From the NCBI RefSeq assembly GCF_004785645.1, contig NZ_SRPE01000003.1, forward strand, positions 124,001 to 188,000: a stretch of DNA of 64,000 nucleotides, written 5' to 3'. The notes below the pieces were generated by a model, which saw nothing but the letters and a program-made list of their open reading frames with translations, was not told the DNA's origin and did no database searches. This DNA comes from Empedobacter tilapiae. Its GTDB lineage: Bacteria > Bacteroidota > Bacteroidia > Flavobacteriales > Weeksellaceae. This document shows positions 33,694 to 42,777 of the stretch, one piece after another (position 1 is the stretch's first letter; the number at the start of each line of letters is the position of its first letter). Position numbers and translations under genes: made by a program.

Positions 33694-35115
33694 ATGGATA
33701 CATACTCCCAGATTTCGACATTGTTTTTAGTCGCTAATCACAATGTCGCCGATGAAATTTCTGTAGCAAAACTTTTGCTTACAATTTTCCTTGTTTTATT
33801 AAATGGTTTTTTCGTTGCAGCCGAGTTTGCAATCGTAAAAGTACGTTCGTCACAAATTGAAGTTAATCAAGATATTAACGAAAGAACTTCAAATGCAGCA
33901 AAACGAATCGTTACACATTTAGATTCTTATCTTGCAGCAACTCAATTAGGTATCACTTTAGCTTCGCTTGGTTTGGGTTGGGTTGGAGAAAGTTCCTTAA
34001 CGCCTGTAATTGTAAAACTTTTTGAAGTAGTTGGATTAACTTCTCCTTCTTGGACAGCGATTGCGCATAATGTTGCGTTTCCAGCAGCTTTTGTTATCAT
34101 TACAATTTTACATATTGTTTTTGGTGAGTTAGCGCCGAAATCTATCGCGATTCAGTATCCAACTAAAACTACGTTTACAGTAGCTTGGCCACTTCGTGCA
34201 TTTTATTTTGTATTTAAACCACTTATTGTATTAATGAATGGTTTAGCAAATGTGATTCTTCGTGCGGTAGGAATTCATCCTATTCATGGAGGAGAGATTC
34301 ACACAGAAGAAGAATTGAAAATGATTATTACTGAAAGTTCTGAAGGTGGAGCAATAGAGGAATCTGAGAGAAATTTAATTCAGAATGTTTTTGATTTTGA
34401 TGATCGTCGTGTGATGAATATTCAAACGTTGCGTAAAAATGTTTCTGCAATTAATATTAATACATCAGTTAAAGAAGCATTGGATTATGCGATTAATGAA
34501 GGTTATTCGCGTTATCCTGTTTACGAAGAAGAATTTGATAATATAAAAGGTATCATTTATGCTAAGGACTTAATCAAGCAATTGTTGGAAAATCCAAATC
34601 AAACTGAAATTGAAGGATTGTTGCGTGAGCCAATTTTTATTTCAGAAAATGCGTTGATTAAGAATGTAATGAAACAATTTCAGAAAAAACATATGCAAAT
34701 TGCCATTGTAACAAACGAAGTTGGTGAAGTTGCAGGGATTGTTTCGATGGAAGATATTTTGGAGGAATTAGTTGGAGAAATTCAAGATGAATACGATAAC
34801 GAAGATCCTATTGTTTCTCGTGTTTCAGAAGGAGTTTACAATGTAAATGCTCACAATGCGATAAGCGATATTAACCGTTTAATGCCGTTTAGATTTGAGG
34901 AAAGTGAACATTATGATACGTTGGCTGGATTGATTTCTGAATGTTATCCTGATAAAGAATTGGCCGAAGGAGATTTAGTTGATTTGGAGGAATATACAGG
35001 GACAATTATCAAAATGTATCGAAATTCTGTTGAGCAAGTTCAATTGAAAGTAAAAGATGAATTGATTGAAAACTTCCGTGATGAGCCAGATTCAGCCGAA
35101 GATGATGAAAATTAA
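33694..35115 (+). CDS. CNNM/hemolysin-C family membrane protein (DUF21-CBS-CBS-CorC_HlyC)
   Basis: This 473-residue protein has a DUF21 transmembrane domain (about residues 25-210, with NGFFVAAEFAIVKVR and FGELAPKSIAIQ), two CBS domains (about 225-350) and a C-terminal CorC_HlyC transporter-associated domain (about 370-455). Members are implicated in Mg2+/Co2+ export or tolerance, and GldE of flavobacteria belongs here; direct haemolysis is not expected. It is a single gene with a predicted leaderless start and a bidirectional terminator. Confidence 0.92.
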   Translation: MDTYSQISTLFLVANHNVADEISVAKLLLTIFLVLLNGFFVAAEFAIVKVRSSQIEVNQDINERTSNAAKRIVTHLDSYLAATQLGITLASLGLGWVGESSLTPVIVKLFEVVGLTSPSWTAIAHNVAFPAAFVIITILHIVFGELAPKSIAIQYPTKTTFTVAWPLRAFYFVFKPLIVLMNGLANVILRAVGIHPIHGGEIHTEEELKMIITESSEGGAIEESERNLIQNVFDFDDRRVMNIQTLRKNVSAININTSVKEALDYAINEGYSRYPVYEEEFDNIKGIIYAKDLIKQLLENPNQTEIEGLLREPIFISENALIKNVMKQFQKKHMQIAIVTNEVGEVAGIVSMEDILEELVGEIQDEYDNEDPIVSRVSEGVYNVNAHNAISDINRLMPFRFEESEHYDTLAGLISECYPDKELAEGDLVDLEEYTGTIIKMYRNSVEQVQLKVKDELIENFRDEPDSAEDDEN

Positions 35116-35133
35116 TCTTTTAAAAATATAGAA

Positions 35134-35161
35134 AAAAAATCCGCTTTGTAGCGGATTTTTT
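35134..35161. terminator. Bidirectional terminator
   Basis: A 12-bp stem (35134-35145 with 35150-35161) between convergent genes. The core TCCGCTTT...AGCGGA is the same as in the terminator at 19529. Confidence 0.9.
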
Positions 35162-35166
35162 CTGTT

Positions 35167-35874
35167 TTATAAATCTTCTTTTCGTTGTAAAGATTGGTCG
35201 TAACGCATTTTACGGAAAACGTTAATTAAAGTTACGACATCTTTTTCACAATAATCTTTGATGCGTTCCACATTGTTTTCATCATAATACACGCGCGCGA
35301 CTTGAGAACCGTCGATATCATCTTTAGGTGTTGGAATTTCGAAAACATTAGCCAATAAATCCAACGATGTAAAATTTTTGTAATCGCCAAATTTCCATAA
35401 CTCCATTGTATCCAAATGTTGAACTTCCCATGGTTTTTTACCAAATAATTGTAGAATAGCTGGAATTTCTATTTGATTAATCATCATTCGGCGAGCGATA
35501 TACGGAAAATCAAACTCTTTTCCATTGTGCGCACATAAAATATGATCAGGCTTGAAAAAGTTTTCAATCAACATTGAATTAAAATCTTCTAACAATTTTT
35601 TTTCATCATGTCCATAAAAACTTTTGATGTGAATAAAAGAATCTTTGACAACAATTCCGACCGAAATACAAACTATTTTCCCAAATTCAGCCATAATTCC
35701 AGCACGTTCGTGGTAAAATTCTTCTGAAGAAATTTCATTATTATTGCGTTGATAAGCTGTTTTCTTTTCCCAAAGAGCTTGTGTTCTTTCGGATAAAAGG
35801 TTCCAATCATCGGTTTGTGGAACCGTTTCGATATCTAAAAATAATATCTTACTGTAAGGAATTCGTTGGATCAT
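35167..35874 (-). CDS. Predicted DEDD-type 3'-5' exonuclease (PolB-like)
   Basis: This 235-residue RNase H-fold protein has ExoI LFLDIETVP (about residues 11-19, Asp and Glu ligands), ExoII HNGKEFDFPYIARR (about 118-131) and ExoIII YCEKDVVTL (about 212-220), completing a DEDD site. It corresponds to the stand-alone exonucleases related to the proofreading domain of B-family polymerases, common in Bacteroidota. Its start overlaps the end of the serine hydrolase gene by 26 bases, so the two are co-transcribed. Its substrate is not known. Confidence 0.88.
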   Translation of the reverse strand: MIQRIPYSKILFLDIETVPQTDDWNLLSERTQALWEKKTAYQRNNNEISSEEFYHERAGIMAEFGKIVCISVGIVVKDSFIHIKSFYGHDEKKLLEDFNSMLIENFFKPDHILCAHNGKEFDFPYIARRMMINQIEIPAILQLFGKKPWEVQHLDTMELWKFGDYKNFTSLDLLANVFEIPTPKDDIDGSQVARVYYDENNVERIKDYCEKDVVTLINVFRKMRYDQSLQRKEDL

Positions 35875-37054
35875 TTTCTTTCACTTTTTGATTAATTCGC
35901 ATCGCTTCATCTACCAATCGATAAACATCACCATCTGCAATTGGACGATTATTTGGCTGATCATTATGTGTTTTTCCTGTTCGAACAACAACCAATTTTT
36001 CTGAAGGAATCACAATTATACGTTGTCCCAAATGTCCTAACATTGAATAAAAAGGAGTTTTGTAATTGTAATCCATCCAAACTGAATAACCATAAATTTG
36101 TGGTTCATTTGGTTCGAATGCTTTTTTGTTTGGTAAAACCATTTTCTGAACAAATGCTGAATCCAAAATTTGTTTTCCGTACCACTTTCCATCATTCAAT
36201 AATAATTGTCCAAGTTTGGCAAAATCTCGCGTTGTTGCATTGAAACAACAATAAGTTTTTTCCATTCCTTTCGGATTATCTTTCGACCATTGTGCATCTA
36301 ATTCCATACCCATCGGTTGCCAAAATTCTTCTTGAAAATATTGTGATAACGATTTATTTTTCAGCGCACGTTCAATCACAATTCCTAATAATTGTGTGTC
36401 ACTCGATTGATATTTGAAATGTCCGCCAGGTAGAGAAACAAATTTTCTGCTCAACATTTGTTTAACAATATCATCACCATAATACGCTTTAGCAGTAGGA
36501 TTGAGTGGGAAATAATAATCTTCATCCCAATCATAACCAGATGTCATCGCAGATAAATCACCAACTGTACATTCAGCTCCAAATTTATCGTTTTTGAATT
36601 CGGGAATGAAATCTGTTATTTTTTGATCTAAACCTTTGATATAACCTTGTTCAATTGCTTTCCCTAACATCATTGTTGTAAACGTTTTTGCCATAGAAAA
36701 AGAATTGGTAATATCATTTTGCGCATATCCATTAAAATAATATTCGCTCAAAATTTGATTATCTTTTATAATAACTAATCCAGCAGTTCCGAAATCGTTC
36801 ATCTCTTTTTCGAAGTTAGCTGACAACGGAAATTGATTATAATCTAAATGTTGATGCCAAACTCGCGGTGCACCTGCCAAAATTACATTGTTGTCAAAAT
36901 CTTTGTAATCGTTGATATTTGCTGTCTTTTCACCTTTCATGTAAGTTAATTTTATACCACGAAAAATGTAGTCATTTCCTGTTGCATAAAGAGTTAAGAT
37001 TAAAATACAAATGATTATGATAAACCACTTTATTATTTTCCAAAGTATTTTCAT
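35849..37054 (-). CDS. Membrane-anchored serine hydrolase, beta-lactamase family (class C-like)
   Basis: This 401-residue protein has an N-terminal membrane anchor (about residues 5-26) and a periplasmic penicillin-binding/beta-lactamase fold. SMAK (about residues 120-123) provides the SxxK nucleophile and base, YQSS (about 214-217) the YxN-equivalent, and GHLGQ (about 341-345) the third motif. The family includes esterases, D-aminopeptidases and transpeptidase-like enzymes, and most members are not antibiotic-resistance enzymes. It overlaps the downstream exonuclease gene. I see no clean promoter box. Confidence 0.88.
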   Translation of the reverse strand: MKILWKIIKWFIIIICILILTLYATGNDYIFRGIKLTYMKGEKTANINDYKDFDNNVILAGAPRVWHQHLDYNQFPLSANFEKEMNDFGTAGLVIIKDNQILSEYYFNGYAQNDITNSFSMAKTFTTMMLGKAIEQGYIKGLDQKITDFIPEFKNDKFGAECTVGDLSAMTSGYDWDEDYYFPLNPTAKAYYGDDIVKQMLSRKFVSLPGGHFKYQSSDTQLLGIVIERALKNKSLSQYFQEEFWQPMGMELDAQWSKDNPKGMEKTYCCFNATTRDFAKLGQLLLNDGKWYGKQILDSAFVQKMVLPNKKAFEPNEPQIYGYSVWMDYNYKTPFYSMLGHLGQRIIVIPSEKLVVVRTGKTHNDQPNNRPIADGDVYRLVDEAMRINQKVKENDPTNSLQ

Positions 37055-37149
37055 TTCAAAAATTTAGAATCTTTTACTAAAATAAGCTTTTACTATTAAA
37101 TAATATTAAAATTCTATCATTTCGGAATCATATTTGTTGAGTTATTGTA

Positions 37150-37157
37150 TATCTTTA
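37150..37157 (+). promoter_or_regulatory. Possible -7 box of superoxide dismutase (TATCTTTA)
   Basis: One mismatch to TAnnTTTG, 31 bases before the chosen ATG at 37188. Confidence 0.4.
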
Positions 37158-37187
37158 TACAAGAATAAATCTAAAAATTATAATATT

Positions 37188-37790
37188 ATGGCTTTTGAAT
37201 TAGCAAAATTACCTTATGCATTTGATGCATTAGAACCTCATATTGACGCAAAAACAATGGAAATTCACCATGACAAACACCATGCTGCGTACACAAATAA
37301 CTTGAATGCTGCTATTGAAGGAACGGATTTAGCAAACGCTACAATCGAAGAAATTTTAGCAAAAGGAACTGACAAACCAGCTGTTCGTAACAATGGTGGT
37401 GGTTTCTACAATCACAATTTATTCTGGGAAATTTTAACTCCAGGTGGTGCTAATCAACCAACTGCAGAAGTTGCTGATGCAATTAACGCTGCTTTTGGAT
37501 CTTTTGAAGCTTTTAAAGATGAGTTTTCTAAAGCTGCTGCAACACGCTTTGGTTCTGGATGGGCTTGGTTAATCGTAAAAGATGGAAAATTAGTTGTAAC
37601 ATCAACTCCAAATCAAGATTCTACTTTGATGCCAGTTGCTGATGTACAAGGATTTCCAGTTTTAGGATTAGATGTTTGGGAACATGCTTATTACTTAAAT
37701 TACCAAAACCGTCGTCCTGATTATATCGAGGCTTTCTTCTCTGTAATTAACTGGGATAAAGTTGCGGAAAGATTTGCATCTGCAAAATAA
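37188..37790 (+). CDS. Superoxide dismutase, Fe/Mn family
   Basis: This 200-residue cytoplasmic enzyme dismutates superoxide. Metal ligands are visible: His in [11 protein letters not shown] (about residue 27), His in FYNHNLFW (about 75), and Asp and His in [11 protein letters not shown] (about 159 and 163). Gln in the TPNQDS segment, rather than in the N-terminal half, points to a Mn-type or cambialistic enzyme, but this cannot be settled by reading. I chose the ATG at 37188, which gives the standard [19 protein letters not shown] start; an upstream in-frame codon at 37134 would add residues unlike the family. Confidence 0.95.
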   Translation: MAFELAKLPYAFDALEPHIDAKTMEIHHDKHHAAYTNNLNAAIEGTDLANATIEEILAKGTDKPAVRNNGGGFYNHNLFWEILTPGGANQPTAEVADAINAAFGSFEAFKDEFSKAAATRFGSGWAWLIVKDGKLVVTSTPNQDSTLMPVADVQGFPVLGLDVWEHAYYLNYQNRRPDYIEAFFSVINWDKVAERFASAK

Positions 37791-37816
37791 TAAGGTTTAA
37801 AAAAATTAAACAATAC

Positions 37817-37849
37817 AAGACTTGTGTAGAAATACGCAAGTCTTTTTTT
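37817..37849 (+). terminator. Terminator of superoxide dismutase
   Basis: A 12-bp stem (37817-37828 with 37833-37844, one T-G pair), GAAA loop and a T run to 37849. The last T is also the first base of the folB -7 box. Confidence 0.88.
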
Positions 37850-37856
37850 ATCTTTG
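37849..37856 (+). promoter_or_regulatory. -7 box of folB (TATCTTTG), probably leaderless
   Basis: An exact TAnnTTTG match. Its final G is five bases before the A of the ATG at 37861, and it is fused to the T run of the preceding terminator. Confidence 0.65.
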
Positions 37857-37860
37857 GACT

Positions 37861-38217
37861 ATGGGAGTAATTATTTTAGAAAATATAAAAATATATTCGA
37901 ATCACGGATGTTTAGATGAAGAATCACGTATTGGTTCTGATTATTTGGTTGATTTGGAAGCGCATGCAGACTTTACGAAAGCAACAGAATCGGATGAGTT
38001 GATAGATGCGTTGGATTATGTTTCATTAAATAAAATTGTGAAGGAAGAAGTAGGTATTCGTTCAAAACTTTTGGAACATGTTTGTAAAAGAGTGTTAGAT
38101 CGTATAGGTCAAGAACTTACGAATGTTACATATGCAAAAGTAAAATTATCTAAGCTGAATCCTCCTATTGGTGGGCATGTAGAAAAAGTAAGTCTTATTT
38201 TAGAAAAATCGTATTAA
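37861..38217 (+). CDS. folB: Dihydroneopterin aldolase
   Basis: This 118-residue protein of the FolB/FolX tunnelling fold should convert 7,8-dihydroneopterin to 6-hydroxymethyl-dihydropterin in folate synthesis. The N-terminal IILENIKIYSNHGCLDEE includes the conserved HG, and the C-terminal KLSKLNPPIGGHVEKVSL carries the KP/NPP and substrate-binding segment. I start at the ATG at 37861: an upstream in-frame TTG (37822) lies inside the preceding terminator. A tRNA-Cys gene follows 52 bases downstream with its own promoter. Confidence 0.9.
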   Translation: MGVIILENIKIYSNHGCLDEESRIGSDYLVDLEAHADFTKATESDELIDALDYVSLNKIVKEEVGIRSKLLEHVCKRVLDRIGQELTNVTYAKVKLSKLNPPIGGHVEKVSLILEKSY

Positions 38218-38241
38218 ACTTTTTTTTTCTGAAATTATTGC

Positions 38242-38249
38242 TATATTTG
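38242..38249 (+). promoter_or_regulatory. -7 box of tRNA-Cys (TATATTTG)
   Basis: An exact TAnnTTTG match, with its last base 21 bases before the mature tRNA. Confidence 0.7.
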
Positions 38250-38269
38250 CAATCCAAAACAACGGGAAT

Positions 38270-38340
38270 GGTTCCTTGACCGAGAGGCTAGGTAGCGGTC
38301 TGCAAAACCGTCCACAGCGGTTCGAATCCGCTAGGAACCT
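38270..38340 (+). tRNA. tRNA-Cys(GCA)
   Basis: A 71-base cloverleaf: acceptor GGTTCCT/AGGAACC, anticodon loop CTGCAAA (anticodon GCA), T-loop TTCGAAT and discriminator base T73, which is characteristic of tRNA-Cys. CCA is not encoded. Confidence 0.95.
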
Positions 38341-38343
38341 CAA

Positions 38344-38374
38344 AAGCTCTAATCAAATTGATTAGAGCTTTTTT
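38344..38374 (+). terminator. Terminator of tRNA-Cys
   Basis: A 12- to 13-bp stem (38344-38356 with 38358-38370) and a T run. Confidence 0.88.
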
Positions 38375-38386
38375 ATTTTATATTCA

Positions 38387-38417
38387 AAAAAACTCAAGTG
38401 TATCACTTGAGTTTTTT
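38387..38417 (-). terminator. Terminator of the GT2-DUF4296 unit
   Basis: A 14-bp perfect stem (38387-38400 with 38404-38417), loop of three bases, T6 on both strands. It lies one base after the DUF4296 stop codon. Confidence 0.9.
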
Positions 38418-38418
38418 G

Positions 38419-38811
38419 TTATTCTTTTTTGAGGTCAATCAAATTATTCTTCTGATTTTTTTGACGTTCTTTTTCTTCGTCAGACAATTTATCTTCAAGA
38501 TTTTTTTTCACATCATTCAGCATTTCTTTGAATTTTTCGGGCTGCATCATATAATATTTGTAGCTTTCAGAAAATTGATGAAATGTGATATTATAACTGT
38601 TCATAATATCTACCGCATCTTTTGCTAAATCGATACTTTGATCTTGTTGTTGAGTCGGAAACATTTGTAATCCTTGTTGACTAATGTATAAATCAGTAAG
38701 AATATCAATCATTTCAGATTTATTGATAAGATCTTCGGGTTTGTCGTAATTTTTTGGTGCGCAACTAAAGACACTTAAAATGATCAGTGATAAAAAGATT
38801 AAGTTTTTCAT
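38419..38811 (-). CDS. DUF4296 domain lipoprotein
   Basis: This 130-residue lipoprotein (signal at residues 1-16, lipobox VFSC) has the helical DUF4296 pattern: a conserved PEDLINKSEMIDILTDLYI segment, a DIMNSYNITFHQFSESYKYYM segment, and a charged Lys/Glu tail. DUF4296 proteins are Bacteroidota-specific and of unknown function. It overlaps the preceding glycosyltransferase gene by four bases, which implies coupled translation. Confidence 0.88.
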   Translation of the reverse strand: MKNLIFLSLIILSVFSCAPKNYDKPEDLINKSEMIDILTDLYISQQGLQMFPTQQQDQSIDLAKDAVDIMNSYNITFHQFSESYKYYMMQPEKFKEMLNDVKKNLEDKLSDEEKERQKNQKNNLIDLKKE

Positions 38812-39530
38812 AATTTACCAAATATATTTCTTAATCGTAATGAAATTACACCAAAAACGGCTTCGCCAATAATATCAGAACTAATTTTTGATTCGCCTAA
38901 AGTTCTGTCTGTAAAAATAATAGGAACTTCTTTTAGTTTAAATTTCTTAATCCACGTTTTGTATTTCATTTCAATTTGAAATCCATACCCTTTAAATTTA
39001 ATTTTATCTAAATCTAGAGTTTTTAAAACTTTAGATCGATAACCGACAAATCCAGCAGTTGCATCATGAACAGGCAAACGTGTAATAATGCGGACATATT
39101 TTGATGCGAAATAAGACAATAAAACCCTGTTCATTGGCCAGTTTACAACATTTACACCATTAGAATAACGAGAACCAATTGCTAAATCAGCTCCATCCAC
39201 TAAAGCTTGGTATAAACGAGGTAAGTCATTTGGATTGTGCGAAAAATCGGCATCCATTTCGAAAATATATTCGTAATTATTTACCAAAGCCCACTTAAAT
39301 CCATGCACATAAGCGCGCCCTAAACCATCTTTTGTAGTGCGAATTTCTAAATGCAAACGTCCATTAAATTCAGGAATTAATCGTTTTACAATATCATTTG
39401 TTCCGTCTGGAGAACTATCGTCAACAATAAGCACATCAAATGCTTCGTCTACAGCTAAAACTGTACGAATAATGGCTTCTATGTTTTCTTTTTCGTTGTA
39501 GGTCGGGATAATAACTAATTTGTCCGACAT
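38808..39530 (-). CDS. Polyprenol-phosphate glycosyltransferase (Dpm1-like, GT2)
   Basis: This 240-residue GT2 enzyme resembles polyprenol-monophosphomannose synthases, which transfer mannose (or another sugar) from a nucleotide donor to a lipid phosphate at the inner membrane. VIIPTYNEKENI (about residues 6-17), the DDSSPDGT motif (about 37-44) and the catalytic metal motif MDADFSHNP (about 92-100) are visible. It lacks a C-terminal membrane domain, as in the soluble Dpm1 class. It may supply sugars for protein O-glycosylation in Bacteroidota, but that is inference. Confidence 0.92.
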   Translation of the reverse strand: MSDKLVIIPTYNEKENIEAIIRTVLAVDEAFDVLIVDDSSPDGTNDIVKRLIPEFNGRLHLEIRTTKDGLGRAYVHGFKWALVNNYEYIFEMDADFSHNPNDLPRLYQALVDGADLAIGSRYSNGVNVVNWPMNRVLLSYFASKYVRIITRLPVHDATAGFVGYRSKVLKTLDLDKIKFKGYGFQIEMKYKTWIKKFKLKEVPIIFTDRTLGESKISSDIIGEAVFGVISLRLRNIFGKL

Positions 39531-39580
39531 AAATATAATTTTGTGGGCATAAAGATAGTTATAAGATTGTTAGTGTTTTG

Positions 39581-39588
39581 TATTTTTG
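39581..39588 (+). promoter_or_regulatory. -7 box of the DUF4271-hemD unit (TATTTTTG)
   Basis: An exact TAnnTTTG match, with its last base nine bases before the ATG at 39597, so the mRNA leader would be only a few bases long. Confidence 0.6.
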
Positions 39589-39596
39589 AAAAAATT

Positions 39597-40271
39597 ATGA
39601 AAACAAACGATTTAATCTCAATAGGAAAAAATACACTAGGTAACGATACAGTACTTATTGTTTTGATAGTATGTTTGTTATTAGTGTGCATAGCAAAATA
39701 CTTATTCGTAAAGAATTTTAAGACGCTTGATAATAAGACCGAGTATATGAGCTTTACAGATGATAATACAACATTGTTTAGTTTTATTGTGAATGGAGTA
39801 ACGGTTTTATTGATAAGTTTATTATTAGTATCTTATTTTGATATCAATTATAATCATGTTCCAGACTTTAAATTTAATTATTTATCTAAAGTAGGAATTA
39901 CATTTGGTGTTATTAGTATAATTATGCTTTTTAGATTGTTTATTGAGGTTGTATTTTATCGTGTTTTTTACGAATCAAGTACGGTGTCTTATTTTATGAA
40001 GAGTTCAAGTTTTGTAAATGCAAAAAATGTTTTGCTTTTATTGGTTATTTGTTTTCTGTTTTTTTATACAAAAGTTAATAAAGATTATTTGATGATTATT
40101 GGCTTCATTTTGTTGTTTTTGAATAGAATATTCGAAATTTATCACATTTACGCCAAACAAATAAGTGACAATAAATCAATTTGGTATTATAATATTTTGT
40201 ACCTTTGCACCCTAGAAATTTTACCTATAATGGTTTTAGCAAAACTATTAATTGTAGGTAAAGTAATCTAA
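39597..40271 (+). CDS. DUF4271 domain membrane protein
   Basis: This 224-residue polytopic membrane protein has about six hydrophobic segments, in the DUF4271 family that is regularly found just upstream of uroporphyrinogen-III synthase in Bacteroidota. It lacks recognised catalytic motifs. I chose the ATG at 39597: the in-frame start at 39543 lies upstream of the promoter box. It is followed after seven bases by hemD, so the two are one operon; a role connected with tetrapyrrole synthesis is suggested by context only. Confidence 0.87.
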   Translation: MKTNDLISIGKNTLGNDTVLIVLIVCLLLVCIAKYLFVKNFKTLDNKTEYMSFTDDNTTLFSFIVNGVTVLLISLLLVSYFDINYNHVPDFKFNYLSKVGITFGVISIIMLFRLFIEVVFYRVFYESSTVSYFMKSSSFVNAKNVLLLLVICFLFFYTKVNKDYLMIIGFILLFLNRIFEIYHIYAKQISDNKSIWYYNILYLCTLEILPIMVLAKLLIVGKVI

Positions 40272-40278
40272 AATTACT

Positions 40279-41028
40279 ATGAAAGTTAAATCAATATTAG
40301 TATCACAACCTAAGCCTCAGGCAGAAAACTCGCCGTACTACGAGATTGAAAAAAGAAATAAAATCAAAATTGATTTTAGACCATTTATCCAAGTTGTCGG
40401 AATAGACGCTAAAGAAGTAAGACAACAAAAGATCGACTTTAGTAAAGTTACTGCTGTTATTTTTACAAGTAGAAACGCTATTGATCATTTCTTTCGTCTA
40501 GCAGAAGAAATGCGATTTACTGTTCCAGACTCTATGAAGTATTTTTGTGAATCAGAAGCAATTGCATTCTATTTACAGAAATATATTGTTTATAGAAAAC
40601 GTAAGATATATATTGGAGAAAAAGTTTTTGCTGATATGGTGCCTTTATTTAAAAAGCACAAAGACGAAAACTTTTTGTTACCAGCATCTGATGTTTTAAA
40701 ACCAAATGTTCCTTCTTTATTAGATAGTTTAGGATTAACGTGGCAAAAAGCAACTTTGTTTAGAACTGTTTCAAGTGATTTATCTGATTTGTCTGATGTA
40801 AAATACGATATTTTAGTATTCTTTACACCTTCAGGAATCAAATCATTATTCGAAAACTTTCCAGATTTCGTGCAAGAAAATACAAGAATTGCCGTTTTCG
40901 GAAAATCGACAGTAGATCAAGCAAAAGAGATGGGATTACGTGTAGACATTGAGGTGCCAACACCGCAAACGCCTTCAATGACAATGGCGTTAGATAAATA
41001 CGTGAAAGAAGCAAATAAATCAAAATAA
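40279..41028 (+). CDS. hemD: Uroporphyrinogen-III synthase
   Basis: This 249-residue protein has the two-lobed HemD fold, which cyclises hydroxymethylbilane to uroporphyrinogen III in haem synthesis. Sequence conservation in this family is low. The recognisable parts are KVKSILVSQPKP at the start, VIFTSRNAIDHF (about 55-66) and the second-lobe VFFTPSGIKSL (about 179-189), which carry the two substrate-gripping loops. It follows DUF4271 after seven bases. No terminator is seen after it, and recJ begins 48 bases later. Confidence 0.9.
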   Translation: MKVKSILVSQPKPQAENSPYYEIEKRNKIKIDFRPFIQVVGIDAKEVRQQKIDFSKVTAVIFTSRNAIDHFFRLAEEMRFTVPDSMKYFCESEAIAFYLQKYIVYRKRKIYIGEKVFADMVPLFKKHKDENFLLPASDVLKPNVPSLLDSLGLTWQKATLFRTVSSDLSDLSDVKYDILVFFTPSGIKSLFENFPDFVQENTRIAVFGKSTVDQAKEMGLRVDIEVPTPQTPSMTMALDKYVKEANKSK

Positions 41029-41076
41029 TATTCGCTTTACCCTTCTCTCTAATTAAAAAATATGTAAATTAAAGAG

Positions 41077-42777
41077 ATGGAAAAAAGATGGGAAATAAAA
41101 GAACAGCCCAATACTGAAGTTGTTAAGGATTTAAGAAAATCCCTTAACGTATCAGAGGTGCTTGCTATTTTATTAGCCCAACGTGGAATTACGAATTTTG
41201 CTCAAGCCAAATCGTATTTTAATCCATCCTTAGACGAATTGCATGATCCTTTTTTGATGAAAGGAATGTCTGATGCGGTTTCACGTATCAAAAATGCAAT
41301 TGATGACGAAGAAAATATCTTAATATTTGGAGACTACGATGTAGATGGAACGACAGCCGTAACTTTGTTTTACGAATTTCTGACTTCTATCTACTCGAAA
41401 GTCTTTTTTTATATTCCAGACCGAAATAATGAAGGTTATGGAATTTCTCAACAAAGTATAGAATTCGCTATACAAAACAATATTTCACTTGTAATTGCTT
41501 TAGATTGTGGAATTAAAGCTCACGAAGAAATAAAATATGCCCAATCAAAAGGCATTGATTATATTATTTGTGATCACCATTTACCAGATCGTTCTGTGCC
41601 TAAAGCGTACGCTGTTTTAGATCCGAAACAAAAAGGTTGTCGATATCCTTACAAAGATTTGAGCGGTTGTGGTGTTGGTTTTAAATTAGTACAAGCTTAT
41701 ACGGAGAAATTCAATCTTCCAAAAGAAAATCTTTTACCTCTTTTAGATTTAGTTGCTGTAAGTATTGCGGCTGATATTGTTCCGATTACAGGAGAAAATC
41801 GTGTATTAGCTTATGTTGGCTTGAAACGATTAAATTCAGAACCTCGTTTGGCTTTTCAGCAATTAATTCCGACCAATATTAAAAATAATGTCAATATTTC
41901 GAATGTTGTTTTTTCTATTGCACCAAAAATTAATGCTGCAGGTCGTATAAAACATGGTTCGGAAGCGGTTCGTTTTATGTTAAGTACAGATGAGGAGGAT
42001 TGTCGTAAATATTTGAATGATATTAATTCATTAAATAACGAACGTAAAACGTTGGATATTGATATGACGAATGATGCACTCTTTCAATTGGATCAAATTA
42101 ATACCAAAGAAAAATATTCAACAATTGTTTACGATGCATCTTGGAACAAAGGAGTAATAGGAATTGTAGCTTCTCGATTAGTTGATTTGTATTATAAGCC
42201 AACCATTGTTTGCACGAAGAATAATGAAGGCGAAATTGTAGGGTCAGCTCGCTCTATTCAAGAGTTTGACATACATTCGGCAATCGAAAAAAACAAAGAT
42301 TTGTTAACACAGTTTGGTGGACATATGGCTGCTGCTGGTTTAGCAATGAAAGAAGAAAACTTTGAAGAATTCAAAATTAGATTCGATCAAACAGTGAAGG
42401 AAATGTCGAATGGAAAACATTTTACGCCATCAATTTTGATCGATAAAGAGATTTCTTTTAATGATATGACACGTTCTTTCTTGGAATCGGTGATGCGAAT
42501 GGCGCCTTTTGGACCAGATAATATGAATCCTGTTTTTATTTCGAAAGATTTATTAGCCACCGATTTCCGATTAGTTGGTAAAGAACACGCACGTTTGTAC
42601 GTACATCAGCGAGATACACGTATTACGTTTCCTGCAATTGGTTTCAAATTAGGGAAATTTGGACCAAAATTAGAGAAAGGACAATCATTTGATATGGTGT
42701 ACACAATCGGAATGAATTACTGGCAAGGAAAAGGAACTTGGCAATTGAATATCAAAGATATTCGCTTCAACGATTAA
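41077..42777 (+). CDS. recJ: Single-stranded-DNA-specific exonuclease RecJ
   Basis: This 566-residue DHH-family 5'-3' exonuclease of recombination and mismatch repair has DYDVDGTTA (about residues 88-96, metal-binding Asp residues), CDHHLPD (about 166-172, the DHH motif) and the DHHA1 segment GGHMAAAG (about 416-423). An OB-like DNA-binding domain follows. Length is normal. It converges on rsmI, and the stop codons overlap so closely (42774-42777) that no terminator can separate them. Confidence 0.96.
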   Translation: MEKRWEIKEQPNTEVVKDLRKSLNVSEVLAILLAQRGITNFAQAKSYFNPSLDELHDPFLMKGMSDAVSRIKNAIDDEENILIFGDYDVDGTTAVTLFYEFLTSIYSKVFFYIPDRNNEGYGISQQSIEFAIQNNISLVIALDCGIKAHEEIKYAQSKGIDYIICDHHLPDRSVPKAYAVLDPKQKGCRYPYKDLSGCGVGFKLVQAYTEKFNLPKENLLPLLDLVAVSIAADIVPITGENRVLAYVGLKRLNSEPRLAFQQLIPTNIKNNVNISNVVFSIAPKINAAGRIKHGSEAVRFMLSTDEEDCRKYLNDINSLNNERKTLDIDMTNDALFQLDQINTKEKYSTIVYDASWNKGVIGIVASRLVDLYYKPTIVCTKNNEGEIVGSARSIQEFDIHSAIEKNKDLLTQFGGHMAAAGLAMKEENFEEFKIRFDQTVKEMSNGKHFTPSILIDKEISFNDMTRSFLESVMRMAPFGPDNMNPVFISKDLLATDFRLVGKEHARLYVHQRDTRITFPAIGFKLGKFGPKLEKGQSFDMVYTIGMNYWQGKGTWQLNIKDIRFND

